Shown: positions 24,465 to 36,800 of the stretch, in pieces
Numbering within the stretch: the first letter of the stretch is position 1
Layout of the letters: every line of letters starts with the position of its first letter
Source: Bursaphelenchus xylophilus
Taxonomy: Eukaryota; Nematoda; Chromadorea; Rhabditida; Aphelenchoididae
Reading direction: 5' to 3'
DNA: 64,000 nucleotides
NCBI GenBank assembly: GCA_904066235.2
Contig: CAJFCV020000001.1
Coordinates: 3,658,001-3,722,000 of the forward strand
Program-made: the position numbers and the translations under genes
Notes under the pieces: model-generated
Seen by the model: the letters and a program-made list of their open reading frames with translations, nothing else
What the model was told of the DNA's origin: nothing
The model's database searches: none

Positions 24465-26957
24465 CTAATTTTTGGCCAAATCCCTGAGGGCCGTGACAAT
24501 TCTCTTCTCCAGGAACTTGGCAAAGCGACGTCGTCGTTGTCTCGCGAAACGTCGCAGCTGCAATCTCGCCGCCAGTGCCATGAAATCGGCCGCTTGATTC
24601 AAGTCGTCCACCACCGAATTACTAGGCGGCGCAACGCCCGGAGGATGAGCGCCCGGCGGCATTCGAGGTCGGGGAGTCAGCCGCGATGGCGGTAGGGAAG
24701 CGGGAGCAAGTTGAGGCGGAGGTGGAGTGATGGAGTTGGTCAGGGGTGTGGTGGGGGAGACTTGGACCGGCCGGGTTGGCGGCTGCGTGGAGCGGAACGC
24801 TGGCGGAGGCTGAGAGGCCGCGAAGGGACGGGCTGTTGGTGGAGTAGGTCGGGAGGCTAAAATGGGACGTTTTTTAGGGGACATAGGTATTGTAGTAGGG
24901 AAAAGTATGAGATATGGTCGCAGAGGAGGTAATATCTCTTTTTTTTTGAAGCAGATTTAGGAATTCTGCGACTTCTGCTAGTCAGTTTTTAATTTGCAAG
25001 GTCTCCGATTTACCTTGAGGCATCAGAAAATGCGAAAAACGGAGATATTTCGTACTTGAAAATGGTAAAATCTCCCTAAATTCTGTAAACAAGCTGTTTT
25101 AGGGCAAACCTTTCTCTTCCTATCAAGATAAACAATTGAACTGCATTTCCAGCCCCTTATTTAGCCCTAAATTCAACGCCTACCTCTCTGAGTTGGCCCA
25201 TTTTGCCCTGTCTGGGCTTGAATTATCTGCGGAGGCTGTGGAGGTCCTCTCGGCTGCCCAGCCGGCGGCATTGTTCTCGGCGCAACCTGAGGACGTCTTG
25301 GCCCGACTGGCGCGTTCGCTTGCTGCTGTCGCGGTTGCTGAGTAAGCCTTGGATCGGCCAAAACAGGGCCTGGAACGGGCCCCGACGGCCGCACTTGAAC
25401 TTGTTGCGGGGGCCGTTGCGGCAACGGGACCTGTTGCGGACGCTGTGTAGGAGGTGGCGGGGGAAGTCTAGGTCCAAGGGTAACTCTAGGTGCCACTTGA
25501 CCTTGATTCACGAGCCCAAACCGACGAGGAGGCTGACGGAACGCGCTAAAAATCTTGTTTCCAGTTAAAGGACCACTTATTATCGCGAATTATTATGTTA
25601 AAGCGTTGAGTTGTTAGTGAGGCGGTTAGCACTAGTAGTGTGACTAGTTGTGAGCTGGGGGAACAAGTGTGGTGCAAGGCGGGGAAGCCTTTAATCCACC
25701 TGATTTGACTCGTCGATTCGTTCGCCGGCTTGATGGTGACTCTTCGCAAAGTCGGCCGGAATTGGCTCAGCCTCAGGGCCGCTAGGGGATTCGGCTGAAT
25801 CCGAGGTATCCTTGTTGTCGATGGAGCGCCAGTGCTCCCACTATGCGTTGTCAGCGTTGGTCTGACGGTCGTGGGGGCTCTTGTGGAGATGGACGCTGTG
25901 GTCGAGAGTTGCCGAGAATTTCTAAAGTTTTTGGTTGGAAAACATAGGGAATACAATCGTTTATCAACAGATATCTTCACTACAAGGTTAATGGATCTAT
26001 TTTAGTTAGTAGTTATGGAAGATTTACTACAAACTCTACGGGGTTACGGAGTTAGAATTAGTTTTTGTTGTTGGAGATGACAAACAGACCTGCTGGGGAA
26101 GACTCGAGGTTGGTTGGGCTGCTGGAAATAGTAGTATTATGTTCTTGGAAAGGAAGTGGGCCATGGGATGGCAAACAAAACTAGAGGTACAGATTTGAAT
26201 TTTAAAATTAAATTAAATTTTTTGAAAAGGTCATACAAAGGATATACAATTGATTTTTTTTTTGGGACTAACGAGGGAAGTACAAAGTTTGCCACTAGGG
26301 GCCTGATCCAGTGGCAAAAAACGTACCATTTTGGATCCGGGAAGTATAAAAAAATGTAGCAAAATACCTCCCTCTCCAAGTGAAAAAACTTTGTTTTGAA
26401 GGGCGCGCTTCCCTCACAAAAGGACCGGGCGCGCTTTTGAAATAGGATTTTTTTTCACTTGGAGAGGGAGGTATTTTGCAACATTTTTGATACTTCCCTG
26501 ATGCAAAATGGTACGTTTTTTTGCCGCTGGATCAGATCTAGCTGTACGCCAAATGCGAGGGTTAGATTTTCTTTAAGTTTTGCACCCACGCCGGGCCTGG
26601 GCTTTAATTTCGCCCCAATTTCGCTCAGTCCGTAACAGCATGCGTCACGTTGAATTATCGTTCGAAAAAATGGGAATCGCTTTTTGCCGGGTGTATATTT
26701 TTAAAGTACGACAAAACCAGTCTATAACCAATGATGTAATAGGTCTAAAAATACATTTTCTACCAAAATAACCCCCCGTAGAACAGAACTCGTCTATAAC
26801 AAAACAATTTTCGGACCTTTTTGATTGTTTGTGCAGAGATCTGAAGTCTTTTCTAAGGGTCGCTTACAAAGAACTGCTGTTGTGCCCAACTGATTGGCAT
26901 GACCACCATGAGCACTGCCAATATTGTCGTTATCCTTCCCCTCTTGATTCGAGTCAT
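24465..26957 (-). CDS. Secreted Pro/Gln/Thr-rich protein with cationic C-terminal helix
   Basis: Exons (minus strand): 26868-26957, 26090-26121, 25700-25921, 25184-25545 and 24465-24856. They total 1098 nt (365 aa), with matching phases 0, 2, 2 and 1. Residues 1-25 form a signal peptide: a basic start, then TTILAVLMVVMPISWA, with probable cleavage before QQQFF. A Ser/Thr-rich segment (about 41-100) is followed by long Pro/Gln/Arg-rich low complexity. The last about 45 residues are different: a predicted helix with a run RQRRRR (341-346) followed by 19 residues alternating basic and hydrophobic (FAKFLEKR...). No cysteine-rich or enzymatic domain is visible, and I recognise no family. The second exon is only 32 nt and its donor (GTCTGT) is weak. 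Extracellular or cuticle-associated is an inference. Confidence 0.8.
26301..26539. mobile_element. Foldback family C copy in intron 1 of the proline-rich gene
   Basis: GCCTGATCCAGTGGCAAAAA at the left and GCCGCTGGATCAGATC at the right, with paired arms TACCATTTTGSATCCGGGAA and an AGGGCGCGC centre. Confidence 0.9.
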
Positions 26958-27026
26958 CCTTTCTCTGCAGACCTTGTTCTTTTCTCTCCCTTAGGCTCCT
27001 TCTCTTTTCTCCGCTCGACGTTGCGT

Positions 27027-27037
27027 CTGAAATTGCA
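27027..27037 (-). promoter_or_regulatory. Probable spliced-leader acceptor of the proline-rich gene
   Basis: TGCAATTTCAG ends 69 bases upstream of the ATG at 26957, leaving an ATG-free leader (26958-27026). Confidence 0.5.
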
Positions 27038-27119
27038 GAGAACATGGGCGAATACATGGTATATTACATTCTACATACGGATTTTGTTTGTCTCCGCGTA
27101 ATTATTCGTCAATTTCACA

Positions 27120-27290
27120 AAACGCGCACGCCAACCGAAGACAAAAGAAAAAAGAAGCGCGCGAAAAAGGGAGCGCGGCGACCGGGAGTCGCCGGAGGCG
27201 AATTTAATGCGAATTAACGCGTATAAAAACCGAATCACTCAAAAAGGTCTGAGGACAGTAGGTCAAGTGACAAGTTGTTATGGTGGTTGG
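27120..27290 (-). promoter_or_regulatory. Candidate promoter region of the proline-rich gene
   Basis: A GC-rich island (GCGCGCGAAA, GGAGTCGCCGGAGGCG) with no coding signature, 100-250 bp upstream of the acceptor at 27027. It stands out from the A/T-rich surroundings. A TATAAAAA lies on the opposite strand at 27222. The assignment is positional only. Confidence 0.3.
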
Positions 27291-27670
27291 TGACAGAAGG
27301 AGGGCGAAAAATGAGGTCGGAATTAAAGGGTTTTCAAGGGAAATGTAACAATTTTAGGGTAGAAGAATAAAGTCAAGTGCTGCAAAAGGCTGAATTGCGG
27401 TAAGGAAAAAATATTTGGACAGAAACTAGGTTGGCCGTGTGTTAATCACTGAAAATTTTAACTCGCAAGTTATAGGGAGAGCCAAGATATTTTGAGGCCA
27501 AAAAGAAGCCTATTGAACGGTGTAAAAAGGCAAGACGCACTTTTTTCTTACAGTTCATGTCGTAGAAATCGCTTCAGCGACTTCGAAAACGAACTATGAC
27601 GACAAATTGCAAGTGAAAAAAATTTTTTTTAATAGAAAGGGTTTGTTGTACAGAGATTTCATTTTTGCTA

Positions 27671-28134
27671 ACAAGGAAAGTACTTCTATGGGGTATGGAG
27701 TTACAGGTCGAGAAGTATATCAAAAAAAATGCAAAATTTTTCTGATTCAGAATATCTAAAAATTAGCTGCCAATTTTGGTTTGTAAGCGTGAAAAATCCT
27801 CAGAACTTTTCTCGCAACACCATGCAAATACAATTTTGAAACAGTTTTTACCAATTCAAAAGCTTTCTTTGGAGCTAAAGTAAACCCTCTGGCATCTTGA
27901 TAAGCTTTAAACTACCATATTTGATTTATACTACACCTTATTTAGTACATAGTTCCACTGTAAAAAAAGGGGTATTTGCGTGGTGTTGCGAGAAAGGTTC
28001 TGAGGGGTTTTTCACCGTTACAAACCAAAGTTGGGCAGCTAATTTTTACATCTTCTGTATCAACAAAATTTTGCGATTTTTTTGATATAGATCTCTATCT
28101 GTAACTCCATACCGTATAGAAGTACTTTCCTTGT
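27671..28134. mobile_element. MITE family B, long copy
   Basis: ACAAGGAAAGTACTTCTATG and its inverse, TA flanks, 464 bp. The inner part is also palindromic: AAATTTTTCTGATTC/AAATTAGCTGCCAA against the mirrored segments at 28030-28090. Confidence 0.85.
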
Positions 28135-29155
28135 TAAGAAAACTACATATTTTAACCTTATTTCCACTTTAAAAAAGTAAGTTTTCATGCGCAAGATTCC
28201 TATGCAAGTCTGCCAAGGAAACCAAATTTTTATTATTTATTTACTAAAATTATAATTGGGATAGTTATTGTATTTAAAACGGGTATTTCTTCAATTACGT
28301 GTGTCACTTATCATTTGGCTAGGGTTCGTATGTACACTTCCCTAGTAAGAATGACCCTTGGGAGCTATGAAATATGGAAAGGCTTTATTTAAGGGGGTTT
28401 GATGTGCAGCGATTCCACAGTGTATATATAGAGCTAATAGTGATCAAAGAACCATAAAATCATGTTTGCAGTCTGCAAATTTACTTGTGTTTTTTTCAAA
28501 ACATCTTTTCCGCCATTTCCATCCAATTAGCCCCGTTTTCTCATCCCCAAGCCCCAATAAAGCCATCAATTCACCCGTTCTCTCAAATTTACCATCTCTT
28601 TTGTAAAATAGATAAATAAATAAAAAATAACCCACAAACCGAGTTCCTGTAAACCACTCAAATACAAGCGACAAATAAATAAAAACCCGAGTCTTGACAA
28701 AACCCCCATCCGGAACTCAATAAAAACGTACAAAGCGCGGAGCAAGACGTTCTGTTTATTTACCGTAACGGAGAATATGTTTCGGAACTAATGCGCGCAG
28801 AGGAGCTTTGTTTTGGAGTTGGGAAAGCCGCGAGGAGCTGTGTTAACCGCGGGTTATGAGGGGTTTTTACTTCATAACGAAAAGCTACAGGCTCGCCGTC
28901 AAGTTGAGGCATACGAAGGGTGTAAGAAAAAAGATCTTTTTTCCGGAGATGGTGGCGAGATAACGCGCGGGCAAATGTGTTTTAGAGGACGTTGGGGACA
29001 GAAATGAAAAGTGTATAGTGATTGTAATCGAGCTGCAGGAGTTGAAATGCTTAATTTGCACGTCTGAAGTTTAAATTTTCAATATACAGAAAAGGAATTG
29101 CTGAAAATTCAGCGAGAAAGAGCTCAAATGCCCATTATTTTCCCTACAGACTGAC
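28135..29155. other. Intergenic, nothing recognised
   Basis: A slightly GC-rich open stretch lies on the plus strand at 28813-29007 without recognisable family. An orphan family A right terminus (TTATTTTCCCTACAGACTGA) is at about 29134-29153. Confidence 0.4.
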
Positions 29156-29281
29156 ACTAGTCTGTTCGCAATGTCGCTGCAGTGATTTTTGCGACATGCA
29201 CTGTGAGAAAACACAAGTTTTTTTGCACGGCTTTTTGGACTCGACGCGAAAAGTCATCCCAGCGGCTTTGCGAACGGGCTA
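29156..29281. mobile_element. Foldback family D, short copy
   Basis: ACTAGTCTGTTCGCAATGTC to GGCTTTGCGAACGGGCTA. It abuts the family C copy that follows. Confidence 0.75.
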
Positions 29282-29287
29282 CATAGT

Positions 29288-29526
29288 GATGGACCTTATC
29301 CAGTGGCAAAAAACGTACCATTTTGCATCCGGGAAGTATCAAAAAATGTGGCAAAATGCCTCCCTCTTCAACTAAAAAAAGCTCCGTTTTGAAGGGCGCG
29401 CCCTTTTCCTCAAAAATTTTTTTTTGAAATCGGAGTTTTTTCACTTGGAGAGGAGGGTATTTTGCTGCATTTTTGATACTTCCCTGATGCAAAATGGAAA
29501 ATTTTTTGCCACTGGATCAGATCCGC
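29288..29526. mobile_element. Foldback family C copy
   Basis: GATGGACCTTATCCAGTGGC at the left and GCCACTGGATCAGATCCGCC at the right. Confidence 0.9.
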
Positions 29527-29644
29527 CACTGTAAAAATCAGGCTGAAGTTTTTCAATAGAGAAGTTCGCAAAAGACACTCGTGTTTCGGTCAACCTCCGA
29601 CCTGAAAATCTCGGTTGTCGTGACACAACATAACCGAAAATATA

Positions 29645-29796
29645 TCAGTCTGTCGGGAAAATAATGAGCACAATTTTGGATGAAAAATTGCATCACCACC
29701 GAGAAAATGAAATGTGTCGCGGCAAAATCAAATCGCTTTGTTCAACGACGCGATTGGTTTAGCGACACTGTGCTCATTATTTTCCCGGCAGACTGA
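29645..29796. mobile_element. MITE family A copy (ATGAGCAC subfamily)
   Basis: TCAGTCTGTCGGGAAAATAA to ATTTTCCCGGCAGACTGA, flanked by TA. Confidence 0.92.
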
Positions 29797-30364
29797 TATA
29801 AATATATTCCTAAAAATTTTAGATCTCAACGAACCAAAAAAAATCAACAACCTTTGCCTTGCTGTTGAAAGAATAGAGAAGCAGTTTCAAAGAACGCAAC
29901 ACTTTTCGACCCTATCTTTGCCACTTTTGCGAGGAAAAAAAATATTTTTTTTGTCTAAATAACACCATCTACGGTAGTTTAATACCCACAACACCAACCA
30001 GCCACCAGAAATTGCTTACTTTACGATTTAAAGGATCAACAACTAATTTAATCATCCCACAATTTCCATAAACAAAAGGGCAACATTTACTGTTACACCT
30101 TCGAAAAAAAAACTGGTTGTTTCTTCAAAAATCCCCTCCGGTATCAAGTGTACTTCTTACAACTTTACACCGTCTCAACGTTGAATGGAAATATTGATAT
30201 CCGAAAAGGGGGAAATCGCCGGAGAAAAGAGCGATGGCGACCTTGAGAAGGGAAAAAAGTGAAATTTGAATCCGTCTTTACAGCGGTTGTCTAGAAGTTC
30301 GACGCCCAGACTCTTGATGAAACTTTATGGGATATGTATAGAAGACATGTTTATTGGAGATATA

Positions 30365-30520
30365 TCAGTCTGTCGGGAAAATAATGAGCACTCTGTCGCA
30401 TCGAAAATCGCATCGCCGCGGAGAAAATGAATCTTGTCGCGACAAAATCAAGGTGGTTTTTTCCTTCAGCAACGCGATCGACGAAGCGACATTATGCTCA
30501 TTATTTTCCCAACAGACTGA
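30365..30520. mobile_element. MITE family A copy (ATGAGCAC subfamily)
   Basis: TCAGTCTGTCGGGAAAATAA to ATTTTCCCAACAGACTGA, flanked by TA. Sequence 29797-30364 between the two copies is unremarkable. Confidence 0.92.
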
Positions 30521-31462
30521 TATGAGATTTTTTAGCTCGCGCTTTGCAGAAACATAACAAATTTTTCAATCATTTCTATGGTCTAAGTTGGCAAAAAGTA
30601 GAGAGCATTTTTGCGAAAAAAAATTCTAACAAAGAAGACAAAATTTCCAGTGATTTTTTACGCAGGTTTGAAAACAAAAAAATGCAGAAACAACCGAGAT
30701 TTTAACTCTGTAATTTTGTCAAAATATTAAGGTTTTTTTGCAAGTTCATATACGAAAAATTTCATGCCGATTTCTACCATAAAAAGTAATGTTTCTACAA
30801 AAAAACAAATTTTTCCTCGCAAATTTGGCCAAGATATAGCCAAAAAAAGATTTTTTCCCCTAATTCAGCTGCAAACTACAGCTTCCAAAAACATATACAC
30901 AACATATAACAAAAAATAAAAAAATTTTACTGTCCCACTCCACACACCTTCCATGTTAATTTAAGACCAATGAAACGTCGAGTAGATTGTATACACACAA
31001 CAACTACCACTTAAAAAGTAAAATTCGTTGGGCCGCGCGCAACGTTTCGCTCCTTTTCTCCCCCATTTTTCGTACACTTTAAGTCGGGGGAGGGGGGCCG
31101 CGGGGGGAAAAACAAAAATCGGAGAAACGCGGCGTTTCACAAATGCTTCGACTGTTTTCGTAAAACAAATTGCTCTCAACTTACAATCAACTTTTACTGT
31201 AACATGCAGTAGCCCCATGTCTGCTGATGTTGGCGGAATTAATGGCAAAAGTTTGGGGGGAGGAGAGGTTTTAAACAGGCGAAATGTTGACGGTACTGAC
31301 TTGTACGGAAATTTGTAACGGAGGAAATGGCTGATTAATTGGAATTGCCGTGGAATTTGAAAGTGTTTTCACGGGGAAATAAGATGTTTTTTGAGTAAAC
31401 AAATTAGGCGTGCAGGCTTACAAAGGGAGAGCCGACAAAATGGTTTTCACTTCCTTAATCTT
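30521..31462. other. Intergenic, partly F-derived
   Basis: The segment 30600-30860 follows family F order at low identity. A G-rich stretch (GGGGGAGGGGGGCC) lies at about 31085-31100. No gene was supported. Confidence 0.4.
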
Positions 31463-31899
31463 ACAGGGGAAGTACCCCGAGAGCGACGTTTTGATTTTGA
31501 TGAAACTTGACACAAGTTTATCATAACTTTTTCTAGAACATGTGCGAGAATCCTAGCTCTCGCTTTGCAGAAACGACCATGATTTTCAGATCGAAAGTTG
31601 GCGAAAATTTGAGACTTTTGTCGAATTTCAGCATTAGGCATTTTCATGCCCATTTCTACCATAGAGGGTAATGTGTCCACAAAAAATCAATTTTTTCCGC
31701 ATGAAACTGGCAAAGTTATGGCCAAAAAGTGTTTTTCTTTCTGACCGCGTACTCTCTCGGCGGCAACGATAGTTCAGTATCTCGGTGGCGCCTGCAAAGC
31801 ACTAGCTAAAACTTTCAGGAATTCATATTCACTCTTTGTCCGACTTGTGCGCGAAATTTGAAGAAAATCTGAGCGTCGCATTTGGGGTCCTTCCCTTGT
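31463..31899. mobile_element. Repeat family F copy
   Basis: ACAGGGGAAGTACCCCGAGA at the left and TTTGGGGTCCTTCCCTTGT at the right, with TA adjoining both ends. Confidence 0.85.
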
Positions 31900-31970
31900 T
31901 AATTGGCAGGGCTTACCTAGATCCTACAGGTATATCAATTCCTCAAAGTCTTAACCCTGACTTTATTTAA

Positions 31971-32121
31971 GTCTGTCGGGGAAATAATGAGCAAAATGTC
32001 GCTCGTCGATCGCGTCGCTGGATTGAAAAGCAATTTGATTTTGTCGCGACACAATTTATTCTCTTGGCTGCGATGCGATTTTTGTTGCGGCAGAGTGGTC
32101 ATTATTTTCCCGACAGACTGA
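31971..32121. mobile_element. MITE family A copy (ATGAGCAA variant)
   Basis: GTCTGTCGGGGAAATAATGA to ATTTTCCCGACAGACTGA. Confidence 0.88.
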
Positions 32122-33174
32122 TATTACGCTTTTTCAAAACTGCGTAGACTTTTTTCCCAGTGCACAGTGCATTTTGAATTGTTTTTCTGACGCACCGTGC
32201 ATTCTACTGTTTTTGTTTTTCGCACAGTGCAGACTTGAAAAAAGCGGTTTGCACTGTGCAAGCGAGGGGACGCAGTTAAAAAAGCTTACACCACGGTGAT
32301 TTTCGAATTGCACGGTGCAAAAGCGAAGGCACAGTGTGGAAAAAAACGTAGTTGAAAAAAATTGCCTAACTTGTGTCTTTTTGAAATTTAATCGCCGCAT
32401 TTTGACCTTCCCTGTAAACATGACAAAGCAAGGTCAACATTCCACAAAACTCTTGTACAGTTAACCTTAGCGTGATGTTTTTATTGTCCTTCCTCAAAAA
32501 AAAAAAACTTTTCGAATGTCAATTCACCTTTCTCTCCGACATCCCTTTTTCTTTTTTTCTTCGATCTATGATCGCCTCGACACCATGTCGTAATTAAATA
32601 AAAAAAAATAATAAAAATTTACCCTTCGGAGTCTATAAATTTTACTTTTTTTATACCTAAAATTACCCGCAATGACTGATTTACTAGCCCCTAAATTTAG
32701 TAGTTCCAAAATTTTAATAAATTGCCGCAGGCATCATTCTCGCGCGGGGTCTTAATTAAGACGAGGATATTAATTGATCGCCATTACTTTTTGTCGCACA
32801 AAAGTAGGCGGCGAATTGAAAAATGAATGTTTTTATAATCGTAATCGGAAAAAGAACGGGAAAGAATGACAAGAACAAGGTGTAAGACCAGCAAGATTGA
32901 AGGGTTATGATCGATTGGAGGTGGGGAAAAATGCAAGGCAAAATAAGGAACTGCAAAATAGTGAGTTGATGGAAACGGAGAGAAAATGAATCAAACAAAA
33001 ACAGCAAACCTCTGTACAATGGACCTCGCAAGGGACAAAACATTTATTTGTTATTGCTTTCAAATCATAATTTTTTTCAATGTATTAAAAATTTTTCGTT
33101 GTAAAGAGCGTTTAACGTGTTGAAAAGTTGAAAAAATTACGGACACTGAAAAAATAATTAAAAAAAATTTTTTT
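32122..33174. other. Spacer with TGCACWGTGCA cluster
   Basis: At 32155-32340 there are six or more TGCACAGTGCA/GCACGGTGCA variants of both orientations, without complete family D ends. The rest is A/T-rich with no gene seen. Confidence 0.5.
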
Positions 33175-33327
33175 CGTCTGTCGGGAAAATAATGAGCACA
33201 GTGTCGCAGCGCCGATCGCGTCGCTGAAGTGAAAAGCAATTTGAATTTGTAGCGACACAATTAATTTTCTCGACGGCGATGCGATTTTGGATGCGACAGA
33301 GCGCTCGTTATTTTCCCGACAGACTGA
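33175..33327. mobile_element. MITE family A copy (ATGAGCAC subfamily)
   Basis: CGTCTGTCGGGAAAATAATG to TTTTCCCGACAGACTGA. Confidence 0.9.
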
Positions 33328-33412
33328 TAAAAGATTATTTTCAAATTTTGAAAATAAGTTTCTTGCAGCACAAGCATTAAACTTGCTTCAAATTCAGCAT
33401 ACTTTTTATCAC

Positions 33413-33518
33413 TCTGTCGGGATGATGACAGCACCAAGTCCCAAAGCCGCGGCTTGGAATTTGGTGCGCGATAGCGGCGAGTCGAGACATTTTGCTGCGA
33501 ATTTTTCCGGCAAACTGA
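33413..33518. mobile_element. MITE family A, internally deleted copy
   Basis: CTCTGTCGGGATGATGACAG to ATTTTTCCGGCAAACTGA. Its interior matches the CCGCGGCTTGG region of the GGATT subfamily in inverted orientation. Confidence 0.75.
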
Positions 33519-33536
33519 TATACTATGATTATACTA

Positions 33537-33691
33537 TCAGTCCGTCGGGAAAATAACGGCGGATCGTCGCAGCAAAATGTCTCGTCTCGCCGCTGTCGCG
33601 CACCAAATCCCAAGCCGCGGCTTGCAGTCGCAAAGCGATGATGGGCGATTCGGAGGCGCGACTATCCACCGTTATTTTCCCGACAGACTGA
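33537..33691. mobile_element. MITE family A copy (GGATT subfamily)
   Basis: TCAGTCCGTCGGGAAAATAA to TATTTTCCCGACAGACTGA. The interior has CCCAAGCCGCGGCTTGC and GATGATGGGCGAT. Confidence 0.92.
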
Positions 33692-33692
33692 T

Positions 33693-33881
33693 AGTCCGTT
33701 CACAAAGTCGCTGGAGTGTTTTCGGCGACGTGCACTCTGAGAAAACGGAAGTTCAGCTTGAACTCTGCAATTTTCGGCTTTTTGCACTGTGCAAGGCTTT
33801 TTTGGGCTGTCGCTGTCCCCCTGACTTTTCTTGCACAGTGCATGTCAGCGAAATCACTCCAGCAACTTTACGAACGGACTA
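33693..33881. mobile_element. Foldback family D copy
   Basis: AGTCCGTTCACAAAGTCGCT to ACTTTACGAACGGACTA. It directly abuts the preceding family A copy. Confidence 0.88.
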
Positions 33882-36800
33882 GTAGACCATACATTCAACA
33901 CTAAGTAAGAATTTACCCACACTGTTTACACACCCAGCCGAGATATTATTACGCAATTTTTTCGGAGAGAAGACGCAAGGTTCAAGGTTTAGGAAAGTAG
34001 ACCATAAATAAAAAACATTTTTGTTGAAGTTTGCCCAAACAAAAATTATTTTTAGTAGAAATGTTGATTTTAACAGTGTGAAGAGGCCTAGAAATTACGG
34101 ACGGATCTTGTTTGAAGGGGAAATCAATAAAAAATTTGCTTGTTTCGGCCTAAAAATCTCGCAAATTGAGGGCTAAGCATCTCGAACGTGTTTTACAAAA
34201 ATTTTTAAAATTTTTTTGGCTAAAATTTTATTTAAAAATGAAATTTATAAATAAAATTTCGGCCAAGTTTTATCACAATGTTGCACTCAAAAGTCAGAAA
34301 AATTTTTCAAAACATTTTTCAAAAAATTTCTCAAAATTATAAAATACGTGCATTTCAGTCAACATTTGTCAAAATTCCCAATAAAAAATAATAAATAAAA
34401 AAAGCAAAAAATTTTTTTTCTCAAACCCGAAAATGCGAAAATAAAGAGTGAACTTTCCCTCCAAAAGACCCCACGAATTCACGGTCCTCTCGGCTCACCG
34501 TAAAATTTAACAAACCTCAATTAACGGAGAATTTTTTGTTCGGTTTTTAAAAGTCATCTCCATCGACCCATTTCCGTCAAAGACCGAAAAAATAGAGAAA
34601 AACTGTGGGTACCCTCGAAATGACAGGGGTAATTAGAGGCGCGGTAAGTGGATAAAACGATTCATGATCGGATTTTTTGTGGGTTTTTTGGAATATTCGA
34701 CAAAAATATTCCGATTTACAGTTGACTTTTTTCGACGTGACCGGTTTGTGATTGCGCAAAAAAGGGATTAGGTTTGAGGGATGTTGGAGATGAGCAGTTT
34801 GTATGGGGGATTTGAAGTCTTTGGAAGGTGAAAATAAAAAATTGAGAGTATCAAAAATTATCAAAAAACTCAAGATTTTTGAAAAAGTAAAAAGTTTTTG
34901 ATGCCTCTAAATTTCATTTTTCAAAAATTTTTTTGTAGTTCGAAACTTACAATTAGAAAAAAAATTATTGGCAAAACTTGGCCCAAAAACAAGCAATGAA
35001 ATTTCGAAGGTATACCACAGATTTTTAGCTGAGATTTTTTGGTCGAAATGTAATCAAAACCATTGTTTTTTTTGCGATTTTCCATCGGCTAAAAGGGTAA
35101 GTGAGACGCTCAGTTTTTCCTTGAAATTTAGGACAAAGTTTCAGTATAGGCCACAGAAAAATAAATATTATAAAAGTTCGTCTTCAAAGGCTCGCGATTT
35201 GTGGAGGCTACCTACTGTAGAGGCATGCCTATTGAACAGCCATTGTCGAATAGAGAATACACGCAATGCAGAGAGTGGCCCGAGAAAAAAGGGGGAAATA
35301 TTTTTGGTTATATCTCTGCCAATTCCTGGCGGAAAAAGCTGATTTTTTGTGGAAAAGTTGTCCTCACCGGTAGGAAGAAGACTGTGTCTTTTTACCATCT
35401 ATAATTCATAAAAAATTTTCCAATTTTCACAAGTTTTCGGCCTAAAAATCTCGATGTTTTCTGAAAAGCGAACACTAAAAATCTCGCAAATGTCTCGTAA
35501 AATCATCACTTTGATTTTTTTTTCACCAAAATCTATGGCCAGCATTCTGATAATAGCCTCTCAAATTTCAATTCGAACCCCTAAAATCAACTCAAATCAT
35601 CTTAAATTCGTATAAAACGACCTCCAAAGTATAAATAAAACCGCACTCAAAGCACCCTGAACCCTTTTTGAAACCTTTTTCGAAACCTTTTTTCGTAATA
35701 TCCGCCAATGGCAACATCCTTGACGACTTTCCCCCACCTCCAGTCGCTCCCTCCAATAAAACGTTTATTTCGAAAAAAACGCGCGCGCAAACCACGAGTT
35801 GTAGAGTAAAAAAATTAACCGAATTTGGAGGAAAAAGTCGCACACTCGAAACCCCTCCAGAAAAGCGAAATTCGACCGTCTTACAAGGGCCCATTTCCCG
35901 TCATCTGTAGCTTTTTCGAGGGGCTCGTTTTGCAGGCCCCGTACTTCGGTTCATACCGTACTTTGAGGAACAAGTAATAGAAGGTGGGCGCTACAGTAAA
36001 TGAGGGGTCTTAAGTGGGGGAAAGTGGGGGAAAATGTTGAAGAAACTGTTTTTGAAAAAGTAAAAAGTGACTTTTGATGACCTAGAGTTAAAAAAATCGA
36101 TCTTCAAATAAAAAGGAAAACATTCGAGGTTTGTTACCAGTGCCTCCGTAAAGCCGTAATAGCGATTTAATAGCGGTTATGCACTGAGGGAAAACAGAAG
36201 TTCACTGTGCAATATCTTGCTTTTTTCACCGTGCCATAGACTTTTCGTGCTGTTGCTCGCACCCTGACTTTTCTTGCATAGTGCAGGCTAATGTGCTGTC
36301 TGAAAGTTTGCTGAACGTTGACGGAAAAGGGTAGGGAACAACTTGAAATACAGCCAAACCACGTCTCGGACACTATTCTTAGCCATGGCGCAGCTCAAAC
36401 TACAAAATTGTGCTGCTCTTACAATTAGATCTACGCGTCAATGCGCTGAGCTGCCTCCGAGCTGCGCCCTAGATTTTTTGCTTACCTTAGACGGTTTCAG
36501 ATAGCGCATAGGCCGCAGGCTTCGATAAAGTTTCTAAAAAAAAAATTCAGATTAAAATTTTGTAAGGCCTACGCGACATTTTTAGTTTGCGATTTGCAGA
36601 AACCAAAGAGATTCTTTAGGTCAAAAGTCACGACAAAACCTTTTATTTTGGCGGTTACCGATGTCTCATTTTTGCGCTCTGAAGCAGTATGACCTTCGGA
36701 GGTACCTGAAGTACGTAGCTTCTTATTCACACATTTCATTACTTCATCTTTTTTTCCGAGGTATCTCTCGTAGGAGAGTTGTAAAATTGGTGGCGTATTG

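Noticed and set aside
27222..27229. TATAAAAA as a plus-strand promoter
   Set aside because: No plus-strand gene follows, so it is only noted as part of the GC-rich upstream region.
36384..36503. Short plus-strand ORF starting MAQLKLQNCAALTIR
   Set aside because: Internally repetitive (GAGCTGC repeats), isolated, and without supporting signals.
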